A DNA stretch of 64,000 nucleotides, taken from contig OZ020486.1 in assembly GCA_963971405.1 (NCBI GenBank), positions 34,619,419 through 34,683,418 of the forward strand. Reading direction: 5' to 3'. This DNA comes from Psococerastis gibbosa (taxonomy: Eukaryota; Arthropoda; Insecta; Psocodea; Psocidae). The notes below the pieces were generated by a model. The model had not been told where the DNA came from. It did no database searches and worked only from the letters and a program-made list of their open reading frames with translations. This document shows positions 1 through 14,700 of this stretch, piece after piece (position 1 is the first letter of the stretch; each line of letters starts with the position of its first letter). Made by a program: the position numbers and the translations under genes.

Positions 1-2733
1 TTTTGACTCTGCGGAAAAATGTAAAGGGGGGGGGGGCTCCATTTGCCCTTCATAACACTGCTGTGATGACCGGCAGCCAATTTTGGAGCTACTCGATAAA
101 ATGATTAGTGTGATTCAGCTGGGAGTTTAAGTATAGTTTTTCGCGTTCTCTGGGAAACTGCAGCTGAGGTGATTCTTGATGTTGATAACGTTCTCATGCT
201 CCTTACTACATTTGCCCTAAAGACTAAAGATAGCGTATAGATAACAAGCGATCGCTTCTTAGCCCAAATTAAACATATCTCTGAGGCAAAGTAAAGTACT
301 CAAATAAATCCCTCTCCCCTTGTGGTAAAATCGGTTGGTAAAATAGACCATGCTGAGCAAAACGTTAATTGTAATTTTAACAACTGCTTTAGACGTTGTT
401 AACCGGGGAATTTTTGAACTACTGTAGGTTGATTTTATTATACATTACGTGCCTACATACCAGGCGCAGATCTAGAATGAGACGAAAGAGGGTGCTAAGA
501 TTAAATTTTGAATTTTTTTTTGAAAAATAGGGCTGAAATATTGGGGTTTTACACATTTTCAGAGCAACAAGGGTTCTATATTATAGGTAATTAATACAAT
601 CGAGCACAAGGGGGGCCCAGGGGTTTCCCCCGGGAGAAAATTTGTGAAAAATAGGACTGAAATAGTGGGGTTTTACGCATTTTGAGGACCCTAATGAGGT
701 CCGCGCCTGCTACATACTGTATGTTATTGAGGGTATCGAAAAAAAACGTGGCAGGCACAGAAAACTCATTGAGGGTTTAAGCTTTAACACTGTTATATTC
801 AGCAACTTGCCCAATAGCAGCTTCTTTTCCCTACGTGTGAAGGCATGGTTTGAGGACCAAGGTTTTTGGAGTCAAACCGGCCGGAATATTAATATACATT
901 TTTCTAAAAATCCAATCCTTTTCAACCAATTTCATGAAAAATGCTGTGTTTAAATGTGTTTCAAAGTTATTCTTATTTTATAATTCGCTGAATGCAAATG
1001 AACCATTACTTGCAACAAAATAAAATTTTGCGATGACGGCCAAGTTAAGCTACCCCTAATAAAATAACAACATTTGATTATGTATCGTTTATTTACCTTA
1101 TGAGAAAGGATTAAACGTCAGCGAAGCATATTTATTTACTTACAGCCCATGTTATGTCGAATTCTCCCATAGGTACATGCATATGAGAAATTTTATGGAA
1201 GGAACATGTCAGAGGCATACAAATAAAAGAATCATAACCTAGCCATTTGCTTGAAAATAAGCAAGTGTGACGCTTTTCTAGAAATTAAGAATACTTATTC
1301 TTGGCCTACCTTTTTTTCACAAGTGGGTTTCTCTAAAGCCTAAATAAACGATACAAAACCAAGTTAGGTGGTTTTATAGCAGGTGGCAAAAGTTTGGTTT
1401 GTTGCTGGTGTGCTGAAAATATCTGAAAATGCGTAACTTTCTATCTTTGGCGAATCGGTTATAGTTTATTGTTCCATAGTGCTATAGCATGTGGCATTAT
1501 TGATTGCATATGCGTCTTTCTCAAGTGAATATATTGCTGCTGGAAGCTATTCTATGTAATCTCAATTAACTTACTGAGTCTATAATTAGTCTAAAAATCA
1601 ATACCCAACCCTTACCATCGTCATTACTTAGAACAGAGAAGTAACCTTTCAAGGTACTGTACATGACGTAGAACTAAGGCAATTAATTACCAAGTAATTA
1701 AATTTTTTATTTGCACTTAATATTTGTTTACATCGCGGGCTTACCGGGAAAGGAGAGTACTTATTGGTAGACAGACAGGAAACACAGCCTATCTTTTAAG
1801 GATATGCAAAAAAACATCATCTATTCTACAAGTGATTGCTGCAGGGTTTTAACTATTCATGCATTTTATTGTTTTCATCAATTTTTTATTAAATTAAAAA
1901 AAAATCAAACTATCCAAGTTAAATTTTAAAATAGCAGACGAAATATACTTCATTGCTGTTTGTGATTTGCTAGGATCAAAACAAATATGGCCGTCTTTGT
2001 TGTAGCAAATTTTGCTATTCATGACTATTGTTTTGAAAATTTTGTGTACTCGAATCTCGAAAAAAAAATAATTCTGTCAAAAAATATTAAATTAAGCTAG
2101 AGTGTCAATATATTACGGGTAGGTTTACTTTATTTATTGTAATATAGTTGGTTTAGACGGAACATTTATTGCTGCTTGCGTGTTGAATTTTAATAAAACT
2201 GGAGCATGTGTCATTCTGACTTGTACGCCTGCACAGTAGATTATTTTAACCGGGGCTAGCTTTAGATTCTGATATTGTGGATGTGTCGGTAACTTCATAT
2301 CTATTGGCATTATGAACTTAGAAGCTAATTTCCGGTCTTTGTATGTTTCATTAATCAATTAATGAAGCGTCCCGCTCAAGAGATTTTGAGGGGGGGGGGG
2401 GCGTCATATGAAATGCTCTAAGATATAAATGTGGAACACTCACTTGGCATAGACTACCTGACTAAAACGTTAAACAAGTTATAATAATTTTTACTATCTA
2501 TTTTATCTTATATATACAATATTAGGTTTTTTTATTAAGCCTTGGACCTAATTACACTAAATAAGCGATGGCTTTATTAATAATACCTACTCTAAAGTTA
2601 AGATTGAAGATAAGATAAGATCATATCACTATCCACTAGGATACCCTGGGACATTATTGCCTTATGGAAACTAAAATTTAACTTTCGCAGGCAGCAATGC
2701 ACAATTAATTATTTCATACCTTTTTTTTATTAG
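1..2733. other. 5' flanking region of TBCE, no coding exon recognised
   Basis: AT-rich DNA with no open frame that I recognise as a gene. It holds one complete hAT-like miniature element (461-709) and poly(G) runs at 26-36 and 2390-2401. The first TBCE coding exon is preceded by a good splice acceptor (pyrimidine tract ending in AG at 2732-2733), so a non-coding 5' exon of TBCE probably lies in or left of this stretch. I could not locate it. Confidence 0.5.
461..709. mobile_element. hAT-like miniature element, copy 1
   Basis: A 249-bp element with inverted ends starting CAGGCGCRGAT, flanked on both sides by the identical 8-bp sequence CTACATAC (453-460 and 710-717). An 8-bp duplication and a CAG-type terminus are the usual marks of hAT transposons. 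It has no coding capacity, so it is non-autonomous. A second copy about 90% alike by eye lies at 60173-60444 with its own, different 8-bp duplication. Confidence 0.85.
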
Positions 2734-2746
2734 GAAAAGCATACGC

Positions 2747-5700
2747 ATGGTGTCAGCACAAGCCAATAAATGGAGTGTCGGGGCGAGAATAGACGTAAAT
2801 GGCCATAGAGGTACGATTAAGTATGTAGGAGAAGTTGCTGAAACCAAAGGGGATTGGCTGGGCGTGGACTGGGACGACCCTGCCAGAGGAAAACATGACG
2901 GGATTCATGCGGGAGTTTCATATTTTAAAGCAAGGTCAGTCCCAACCGAGTCCTACCTAAACTGCATAAGCTAACAATAGGCATTTACCGTTATATTTAT
3001 TGTGGACCATTACGAGCTGTTTATGTTTATTATGGAATTATCGTCGGTAAATTGAATTTGCTGCTGTTATAAGAGGTTAAGAGTGTACAGCCCATAAGAA
3101 ATTCGCAGGCCGAAATTTAATACTTTTTATTTTTTATTTAATTAACTTAGTATTTTTATAAAAATCGATTTTACGTAAAAAGTTATTGTTTATAAAATAT
3201 TATCATGTTTATGAAGAAACTACAAATTCGAAAATTAAATATATCTTATTGTATGGTAATTGTGTTCTTTATTTATTTACTATTATTTTGTTTTAGACGA
3301 CAGAAATTGATGACGACGCCCAGAAGCTAGCCCTAGCTAGCTTGAAAATGGCATGAATATAACTGATATATGATGCATGAAGTAGCCTTCTGCAACTTTA
3401 ATGAGCCAAATCTTTAATAACATGCTTTATGCTTTGTTAATTAAATAAAAAATATTAAATTTCGGGCTGCCAATTTCCTACGGGCTGTACAATCTTAACT
3501 GGTTTCTACCTTTGGACAAGTTAATACACATACGTTTAATTTCTACTATTCTTTTTTTTAAATAGCTCTCTTAGTAGACTTTTTTTCAAGTAGCTAGGAT
3601 ATATTAAAAACAATAAGTTTCATAGACCCTTAACGATGGAGGGAGGGAAAGCTCCAAGTTAGTTGTGTCACACTGAATCTTTTTTCTGGTCATTTCTTTA
3701 TGTAGCATTATTCTTTTTCTTCAGATACCCCACGTCTGGCTCGTTTATCAGGCCTGCCAAAGCTAGTGTCGGATCTTCATGTGTTGATGCAATTCAGAAG
3801 AGGTACGGATTAATAGAAGATCATGCTGGGGTTGACATTCACTCGCTGGCACAGGTACAAAAGGACATTGGTGCGAAAATATTTGAATTTGTTGGAGCAG
3901 AGAAGATAAACCAAAAGCAAAGGTTAGTACGATTTATTGATGACATCATTCCATTGAAACAAGAGTACGTGGATGATCTAATAAAATTTAGGTTTGCTAT
4001 GGCTGTTTGACTAATAGCGGCAGATCTCATTTATACCTTCCAGTAAGTAATTGAAAGGAATATGCTTGGTTTTTGTATTTTATTTTCCCATAACTTATTA
4101 CATTCGGGAACTTACCCTTAGCCTAGTTAATTAGTGAGTTCGATTGTAAGCATATTTTTTGATCAGTTCCAATGTAGACAATTTTCTCCTTCCCATATAA
4201 ATTTATTACGTTTATATTTATTATTGATTGTTACTTCAAGTCAGTATCCCTTTCCTTGCTGGGTACTGCCATGTAAGACGTGTAAATAAAAATTGTGGTT
4301 AAAACTGTACAAAATCAAGATAATTTATAATATACAAATAAATATTTACAAGATGAAGCGAACATTCACACATATTGCACTAACTATGGTGCAGATACGT
4401 ACATCTGCAATGAGTTATAAATCACAAAGGATTTTTTTACATCAGGAGGCATTTCACACAGTATAAGAACTAATATATCATATGCCAGCATTGCTTAATA
4501 GTAAAAGCTATTTTTCACTGATCACCTTGTTTTATAATCTTTATACGAGACCTGCTTAGTATTACAGATACCCCTAATTCCTATAACCTCCAAAGGTAGA
4601 TATGGAGGTCCAGAGCAAAAGGTTATTCAGGGCTGAACAGCATCAAAAAATTTCAGATTTTACAAGGACGGAGATGGGGTGCCCTGCTTCTAATGCCCTT
4701 CACTTAGAAATGTAACTTTCATTTCTTTTTTCTGGTCGGCAATAAGGGTTCGGGTGGTATTACAATTCTTCTTCTAAAATATTTCTTTAGTCTATTTAAC
4801 ACATTAAGCGATCTTTTTCCCTGTTACATTACAAGATTATGTAAAACGTTGGTTAAAGGGGAAAAAGTAGCAGTTTCTAAAGGGAACGTTGCATTGAAAT
4901 TAAATTTTTTGTATATATACATAAGAAGTCTTCAATTTTTATACCGCAGGCTACTCAGCCTAAGTTTTATGTTAGGCAAAGTATAAAAATTACATACCTT
5001 CTTTGTTTAAAAATGTAAATCATTTTTGTGCCTCTCGGTAGAACGTCTTACTTTAATAACATTTCATTTCTAATACTATCTCTCAACAATTGAATGTCAT
5101 CACCGGCCATAGCAAAAATAATAGGCACATATGCACAGATAATGGCGTCATTGTTCTGGTTCTTTATGTCCCAGTGAAGCTCACCTCGCACTGGCACTGT
5201 TATGGCGTTGGCTGTGGCAAGAACTGCGTAGCTTTTCGCTTCTGTCACTTTAATGGGGCAAAGACCTCGAGGGCAGGTCTCCGGGGTCCACACTAAATCC
5301 TTGGTGGCTCCTTTAAAGTTGACGTAAATTCTTGGAATAAATTCAGTAGCTCCGATTTGAGAAGCTTTGAAAGAAATCGTCATATTTGTCGGCGTATTGG
5401 CGTAAAAGACACAAGGTTGTTCGGGGCAGTCCACATCTAAATCGATGGCAGTCACTGACCATGGATACCCGCAATCCTGATAATGCACGGAGATCGCGCA
5501 AGTTTGCGCCAACAACGCGAAACCAAGCACTAACAACACTAACGTATCCATATTGAATAGTTAATTACGGCTGCCTAAAGTGTTGGAGAGATTTATATAA
5601 GTATTCTGTCGTGACGTCGCTGATAAGTGGGGGGAATTTAGCGCTTCTTGTCTTCGATATCAGGATGATTCGATTACTTAGGGTTAGATTAAAATCTTCA

Positions 5701-8700
5701 ATACGGTATATATTTAAATTGTGAATTTCACAATTATTTTTACATTTTATACAAATGATTGATTAATAAGAGGTCAGACCCAAAATTCACCAATATGGAA
5801 AATAAAGACAATTTTCTTTCCTCAGGCTAAATTAAGTTTAAGGTAGCACCTTTTTTCCCTCTCTTGAAAAATATGCTTTTCTAGCCGGCGTTTGATAATA
5901 GACGTAGATGGATTTTCATCGACATTTTCATGGACTTACCATATTTAACCATTTCATGATCAATACTTATTACTATACTAAGTCATTAAAAATGTGTATG
6001 AAACAAGACAGTATTAAGGTTATGCTTAGTTTTGGGTTAGAAATACCCTTTAAATCCGTCGTGAACCTTTCTAAGTCTAACGCAATGTAATGGTAGAAGC
6101 ACGACAAAATTTATTTTGCATTTCAAAATCAGTGTTTTTTTTTCGCCTGGTGTCTAGAGCTAATTGTAGTGTATGTTTTAGTGATCCATAGACTAATGTT
6201 GCTGATAAAGGCTTTGCTGTAAATGCTCTTGGCCTGCTAATGGAGTGTAACGGCATATTGTTAAATGACGCAAATTTTGAGTTCCTATCCCTCAACCTCT
6301 ACTTTTGGATAAAGGGGTTATTCACGAGAGTTCCTCTTCAATCAATTCTAAAATGCAACTGCAATATAAAACCACAAAATGCTTAGTAATGGCATCGTAC
6401 CCCAGTCTTCTCGATGGCATATTTTGATCGCGGTTTAAATTTTTGGAGATTCTTGAGACGGAGCCAGCATCATTCATTTAGAGACCTTTTGCGTCAATGC
6501 CTTATAGTTTGCGCAGTTTATCCCAAGACGTATATCGTTAGGCACTGGTGTAATTTGCATTTACGCACCTACAAGTCTAGCGAGTGACATTGGTGCGTGA
6601 TCTTACATTTTGTAAGTCGGCGCCACACGTAGACATCATGAATGAAACTTTCAACGCATAAAAAATCATTTATGCGTCTAATATTCATTTAGGGCCGGAA
6701 CAACACCTTTGCCAGCCTTTACATTATTTTACCGTACGAGGTTCTTTGCCTTGTAGTTCATCGGGCGATCTGTGATCGACTTTTTACAATAAGTTGTGTG
6801 CCAGAATCATCATTTCGGCGGATTTAAGATTCAGGTTCAAAGGCTTCTGTTAAATTCCATAATAAAGCTAATTTTTGCCTGGCATGATCAAGGAATTATG
6901 GTGTAAGTAGGTACTAGCTACTAGTACCTGCTAGATAACATGGACTCATTCTTTCCGATTTGGTAGATTGATAATTTACGGCGGTTTCTCGTAGTATGTG
7001 GATAGCACGATTATTGAAGTGCTTGATAATTATCTAGTGTCTGCCCTGATGAGTGGTAGTGGGAATCCCCACTATGATGTAATTCTTTGAGAAGTGTCAT
7101 TTGAGAGGTAATTATCACAAAAGCTCCCTGCTTCCCGCAATAACAAATGGCATAAACATGTTTACGTACCTAATTGCCAATTTCCCATTAGGGTGGTAGC
7201 TTTCTATCGACGTCCAGGGATTAAGATGGCTTGTCAGTGAATATCCACGAATTTATTTTGACTTCGGCATATTGTTAGGTTAGCTATGTCTATTAATATA
7301 CAATAAAATATTACCTTTATGGTTTTTATTTGTTGTTATTATTACTGCCACTCACAATAACTAAAAATCAAGCTGCACCTCTCTCCATAAGCTAAGACTG
7401 GTGGTGCGTTGCGCCAATCAGAGGAGGAAATTTTGCTGCATTATTTTTTTTATTTCTATTGGAATGTTCTACATTATCGTATTCGACTGTTCAATTGAAG
7501 AATTGACAGTAACATTTGCTGTGGATGACCATACCTGCTAGCCTTTAAGGCATGATAATTATGGACACTAATTCCATAAGTTCACATTGAGATTATGCTT
7601 GTAAAATAGTCCACACCAACTAAACATGTTATTTCCAGTAGGTCTGAATTTTAATTTGCTTACCATAAGAATATATTATTTCCACGTATTCCTTGACTCC
7701 AAACCAAAGAATATGTAGCTGTATGGCCATCAACTGCGCATGCAACGAAGCAGCAAACATATGTTTTCCGTTGTAAGCGGGTGGTTCTCATCATAAGCTC
7801 AATACAGTCGAATTCAAGCAATTAACAGGCAATCGGAGGGGAAAAACCTTATAATTGTAAAAATAAAATATCTAGTGAAATATAGAGTTGCCAAAAGTAT
7901 TAGGACAAACAGAAGAAAAAATGTCTTAGCATTTTGATACATGCTATGTACCTCTTTCTAACACAGGTTGGCTACAATTATTGAATTTGATTTGTACAAA
8001 AAGCAATTGGTGTGGTGTGGTATTCCCGAGGAAGAAGTTCAAGAACAAGAACACATAAGAGACTCGACTCATTTGAAGGCCTCATATCATATCACTATAT
8101 GTAGAGGGGTATTTCTGCTAATTTAATGGATTATGTTTGACTAAAGAACCAGTAGAATCTGGACCGTAGTCGAAATGAAAGTGAACTTCCAAACGTTTCG
8201 TCAACATCAGCGGTCGACATCTTCAGTGGTGCTGCGTAGACTTCGAAGGTTGTACCTCGGTGGCTCCGTAGCGAGTGACTGGGTAGGGGGCTGCCCACTG
8301 ACCTTTATACCTGGACGTTGTTGTTGTTGTTGTGTTGAGAGCGAGGATTTGCTCGCTCTCAACACATAAGAGACTCGGCACATTTCATTGAAAAACTGAA
8401 GGACCTGCACCTGGAACCCGATGACCTGCTTGTGAGTTCTTGATGTCGTCTCATTCTTCACTATGGTACCAATCAAAGAAACTATGGAGCTTATAAAGGA
8501 AAAATTCACAGATGACGTCACGTCTTTGTTCCACCACGCCCCATACCCAGTCACTCGCTACGGAGCCACCGAGGTACAACCTTCGAAGTCTACGCAGTTT
8601 GGAAGTTCACTTCCATTTCGACCACGGCCCATCAGCCCGGATTCTACTGGTTCTTCATTCGACTTCGGTCGTGAAAGCCTTTGCAGTTACAATATATCTA

Positions 8701-11700
8701 CGATCAATATTTCCTCTGAAAATCAACTTTGTTTAAAAAAAAGTGTAGTGGGGGTACTCCGATTTGCTGTTAAGATGGCCAGCGGGCCTTATACCGTTTA
8801 GTATCAAATGTTGATAATAAAAGACTGTTGTTGCACCCTCATGTTATTTATTATAACTAATTATTTACTATTTATATTACCTAGGGCTCTTAGTCAGGCA
8901 TTGTCATCCGCCATTTTGAATCAATTTAAAGTCTGGTGTAAGCAAAGCAGTATCAACTTATTCCTGGGGAAAAATGGTAAACTAAACAATTTTGAATAGC
9001 ACTTTTCATTGTAAAATGATTTTGTTTACATTTTTAATCCCAGGTTAAGATTAAAAATAACTGCCATAGGGACCCAAGCCCAATGCGCAAAGTTACTGTG
9101 CCTGAATTGTGTTGCTTGCCCTGTCGGTTAAATTGTTCATTTGTTTTTCATAGTACAATTTTTTTTATGTTGCACCTATACAACCTGGGAACATTTGCCT
9201 CTATGTTTTCCCGCTATACTTAGCTTATCGTTCAGTTCCATTTTGTTATGGCTGAATTAAAACCATAATTGTGTTTTCTATTATTGTTTCAGTCAGTTCG
9301 CTAACCTGGAAGTAGTCTCACTTCGTGATCAACTTATAGACTCAGCAGGGCTTCCTCTCGCTTTGCTCCGCCTATCTCCAAACATTAAAGAGCTAGACCT
9401 ATCGAGGACATTGATAAATAACTGGGAAACGGTCGCAAGGATCGCACAACAGTTACCGAATCTTAGGCTCCTCGATATTAGGTAAGCCCGCAATATCAAA
9501 GTCCCATAACGGCAATAAATTATGCCAAATTTATTGCTGATAGAATTTAGGGCCGAAGTGATCCTCATTAGTTAATTTATAAGACGTATAGCCAAATATC
9601 AAACGATTGTTCTTTAATCCAGTAGTGAACTAGATAATGGAACAATGCCTTGTGCAAGTTGCAACATTATCTGTTTGCTATTTTTAGATGCACTTAGTCG
9701 TATCTGTGTGTCCTTACTCTATAAATGTAACGAATATCTCAATTTAAGCCTCATTGCTCCAACTAGCTTAAGGCAAGTCTTAAAAATCCCTTTTGGCTCC
9801 GGCTGATCAGGTGTAGGGAGACTTCATAAAAACACCGACCCCGCTTCTATTTCCTTCCCTTATAAATTATAACATATTAGTACACCAATAAATAAATATA
9901 TATTTTCAAAGTTTTTCCCTCTTGGGATTCGCTGTCAGGGTTAAGAAAACTGCTGCTTAGTTGAGCATTGGAAGAGAAATGCAGACTCCTCTGGATGACC
10001 TCTAATGCTATTAAATTTCTGAAGAGTTCTTAATTTTCTTTCATCATTTCAGCCCCTACACTACTATAGTTCCACCCCCCCCCCCTTCAAGAAGATCTTG
10101 ATTAACCTTGCCCCCTCTGGAAACATCTACCTTGAGTACCGTATGAACAAAAACTCCATTCCATTGTATTAGTTTCGCTTTTATGACAATATGGATTTCA
10201 GCATCAAATCTTACGATATTTCGCCTCGATTAACCCATGCGTCCCTATTCACCCGTTTTTACGATAGCTTAATGCTATAAAAACAGAACTATTGACAAGT
10301 TTAAATAATAACTTGAGCTAAGTGTTTGGTGTTATACGTTTCTCTACGTATGTATTGTTCCTAATTATTGTTAATCTGCCGTTGCAGTGAGAATCGCTTT
10401 AACATTCCTGATGCTATTGAAGTCGAATCATTTGATTCCGTCGAACACCTTGTGCTGACAAAAACAGCACTGACCTGGGAGGAAGTCCTAAAGTGCTGCC
10501 AGTCTGCGAGAAATTTAAAAGCTCTACAAACCCCGTTCAATGATATCCGCCATCTTGTACCAGCAGATGAACTTCTATGCAAGTTGTCTTGGCTTGACTT
10601 AGAGGGGAATCCCTTAGAGTCTTGGGCAGAAATTAATAAATTATGCACGCTGAAATGTCTCAAAATGCTGAATGTAAGCTCGTGCGGTATAAAAGAAATA
10701 TGTCTGCCCAGTAAGAAGTGTACATCTGGGTCACCATATTTTCCTTCACTCCAAAGTCTTTTGGTTTCTGACAATTTAATATCTGACTGGAACACGATCT
10801 CAGAGCTTGATAAGTTGCAGAGTCTTGTTGAATTGAAGTGCCTCAAGAATCCTCTGCTAGATAAGGAAAATTTTGAGACTAATCACCAGATAATAATAGC
10901 AAGGATCACAAATTTGAAGGTAACGTACCTTAAAATAACTTAATTTGAGCATTTCGTCTTTTTTTGGGCAATGCTTTTATGCTATATTTTTTAAAGATCA
11001 GCCATAATTAATTTTGACGTGACAACGGCTAATAAATCGATGACCACTGGCTGGAATACTGGGTGCATGTACGAAAAAGTGTTACCACGATGCGTTATGC
11101 GCATCCGTGATCTTCATCCGTAACGCGGGTTTAAAGCAGATGTCTATCTCAATTTAAATTATACCCATGTCTTCGTCTATTCTTCCTCTTTCAGGCCATG
11201 CTATATTTGTTGTGATAGGGCAAGGGGTTCGACTTTGGGGGGTGGAAACGTGAGGAGGTACGCCCAAATTTGCCGATTTTAATCGAAAATAGGCCTTTTT
11301 CGACCGCGTTTTTGGGGGTGTTATTATCAATTTGAGAACTTCAAACTGCTTTAGTTCTTTTTCACCTTTCTTACTCTTTCCGGTTTTACTATCTGTCTCT
11401 TCGTTCAGGGTCAGGTGAGTGTATAAGCCATCCGTGTTTCGGCGGAAAACAGGTTCAAAGGGTACTTTTCAATTTACATGCATCGAGTAAAATAATTCCA
11501 CAGCCTCCAATTTTCAACCAAAATGAATTTTTAATGTCTTATTAGAAGAAGTATGAATTAAGGTTTCAAACGAGTATAAATACATAGTTTCAAAATCACC
11601 CCTTAAACACGCGTGGAACACAAAATGACGCGAAGAAATTCATTTCCAGCAATCTCATTTGAATTGCATGAGCGGGATTAAAGCAATTTTTTGGGCTGAT

Positions 11701-14700
11701 TTGGAAGGCCTATCTTAATTTACATTATACCCATGTCTTCGTCTATTCTTCTTCTTTCGGAAACGTCAGGGGGTGCGCACGATTTTAAACAAAAACAGGC
11801 CTCTTTCGGCCAAGCTATTATCTATGTATAAAATTCAAACTACTTCAACTATACGATATGGGACTACGACCATTCACACGCAAGCCGTGCGAGCCCCGAA
11901 GGGGCGAGCTGCCGCCCGCGGCAGGCGCATTTTGTTTTTAAGTAATATTTATTTATTTAGGCGTTGTCACGCTAAACTATCGTCTGTAAACCGACTTTAC
12001 AGACCAACCAATTTTTTTTATTAAGGTTCTTCATTACAATTTAATCACATTTTTGTATGACAAGGTGTTCTGCCTTTCCACATTCACGCCAGCAAAAACG
12101 TTTCTATAGAGTAAATAGTTGAACAGGAATAATTACTTATGTACCTACCTTCCTCTACATTCTACAAGAACAAGGAAATATACATTTTCATATCCACTTC
12201 AATTTTTGCCATCCTTAATGGGAATAGTTAGAGAAAATAAAAGACAAATTAAGTTTTAGATATTACTTTGGTAAAGGTAATTGTGAGTCGGCTCTGAGTT
12301 TTTCTTCGCCTAATTCGAGCCCTTTGTTATTAGGTACTGAATGGACTGCATGTCACCCTTGAGGAGCGGCGAGGTGCTGAACTAGACTACCTAAAGAGAC
12401 ATGGGGCCCAATGGCTGCAGTGTAAATCAAATGTAGAAAAAGAGGCTTTCAACGGGAGACATCCATGCTACCAGCGAATTGTTGATAGTAAGTTAGGCGC
12501 TCCTTTAAACAAGATAAATGTTATAGGCGCTTATTCCACCGACGTCAATAGTATAAGCGCCTAAGTGTTCCGTGAGATTTTTTTTGACGTGACAATGTCT
12601 AATAAATCGATGAACGCTGGCTGGGACAATAGGTGCACCCACGAAAAAGTGTTACGCCGATGCATTACGCTCATTGTCCCAAAAAAGCGTTATGCCGCAT
12701 CTTAGTTAATTTGGTTTTCATTGCTTATTAGTTATTACAACAAGAATTTTTTATTTATTTATTTATTTTTAATTGTTGTTGTTATGACGTTGTCACGTTA
12801 AACTATCGTCCGGAAACAGACTTTACAGACAACCAATTTTTTTTTTAAGAATTGAGATATTCAGCCCATGTTATTGTTTAATCATACTTGCAGAGTACGG
12901 ACCGCCTGAGGAAAGTGAAGTTAAACAACCGCCAAACTGCCTGAAGAGTAACCTTATCACTGTCGAATTTTTCGCCCCCTCCGTCACTGGAAAGACTTTT
13001 AAAAAGAAACTTCCACAGAGTATGGCCATCGAAAAGTTGAGTGGGCTTGTTCAGCGGCTGTTTGACACAGGAGGGATAATGCCTACGCTTTCGCTTGTCC
13101 ATACGGTGCGTGCATTTTGGTGATATCACTTATTTATTCTGGGAGAACACAGATATTTCTAAACATGTCTCGGCGGCTAAGCCAAGCATTGTCGGTGAAA
13201 CGTAGGGGAAAATGGCAAATGAAACGTTTCCACGGTGTAGAGTTCCAACATAAAAAAAATAAAATATAAAAAAAAAATAAACACAACAGGCTAACAACAG
13301 AACTCCGGCTAAGTAAGTTATGCGCACTTGACTCGCAGTCTAAACAGCGTTATATTGACATGTTTGGCTTATGGCGAGAACCATCCGCTTGCACTAGGAA
13401 ACTACTATTTGCAGCCTCATTGCATGCGCTACGGATGCCCATCCAGGTAGCCTGGGTTTGACCGAGTAATGAGTGGTTTACATTTTATTATTAATGCATG
13501 TACATTTTAAGTAATTGGATTTACAGCTTAAATTTCTCATCGAGAAATGCTTGCTGGCATGCAACCAATCAAAAAATTGAAACAAACAGGAAAGAAAGCG
13601 TTAAGGCGCCCATTCCATTGACCGGCTAGGGCTATTCAAAAATGGCGGAGTAACAAGTTCCTAGTGCGAGTGCTCCGTATATTTAACTCTATTTTAAATG
13701 TCAGAAGTGTTATTTGTTGGTAGAAACCGTGTAATTGTGCTATTTTAACAGTCTGCTATCAATTACTACCCTTGGTTGAAGTAAGTGGCGGTCCTTTTAC
13801 AAGGCATATACGCACAGCCGTAACGGTCAGTCAAGTAGGCCTAGCCTAACTACTATTTAGACTTCATATAGACCTGTATGGGCATAACAACCCTCTATAA
13901 TACAGAAAAATACAGTGCTGTTATAGATCCACGTTGTCTGAAATTACATAGGGGCTACTGAGCTAGTGAATCTGGAAAATCCGATTTTTATTGTCCGAAA
14001 AATAAGCCTAACCGCTCGAGTACCTACAACAATCAGCTGGTAAACGTCACACGGAGAGACCAGCCACATAAAGTACCTGCTTAACTTACGGCGGCCCGTG
14101 AGGCAAGCTACAGCTTGGTGCATGGGTGCATTGCTGCGACGTTTCTGTTACTACTTTTACACCGTATATTGATTGTTTTATCTATTGTAGTGCTCTTATT
14201 CGAGTTTATAGTTTATAGTTTCGCGTACACATACACCAATATATTTACTACCCCTTGGTAAGTGTTTTTAAAACTGTCAATTTTATTTTAATCTAACTTT
14301 TAATATATATGTATATGTGTACGTGTTGATGTTTTGTTTCTGAGCTTTTAAATTCGCCGTTTTCTAATAAATATTAAGGTTTTTAGCCCTTTTGGCAGTC
14401 GTTGAGATTTTAAGGTTCCCATTTTTTTTTTTTAAATATATATGTAGATTTTAGCCCCCTTGGCAATCGTGTATATTGAGTTTTTAAAGCCCTATTGGCA
14501 TTGTGTTAGTTCTTAAATTCTGCGACTTGAGTCTTGTTTTAAATTTAATTGTGTGAGGTTAATATACGTTTAACTCGGATAGGAGCACCTTGTGTAGGTA
14601 GACTAGGCAGTTGAGTGTGTAAATTTACTTATTTCTGTCATGCCGATCACACCCCCAAAAACGAGGAGTGGTGTACAACGAAACAATTCCAACTCCAACA

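Noticed and set aside
8207..8554. 115-codon minus-strand frame
   Set aside because: Runs through the inverted arms and antisense of the Penelope-like RT fragment.
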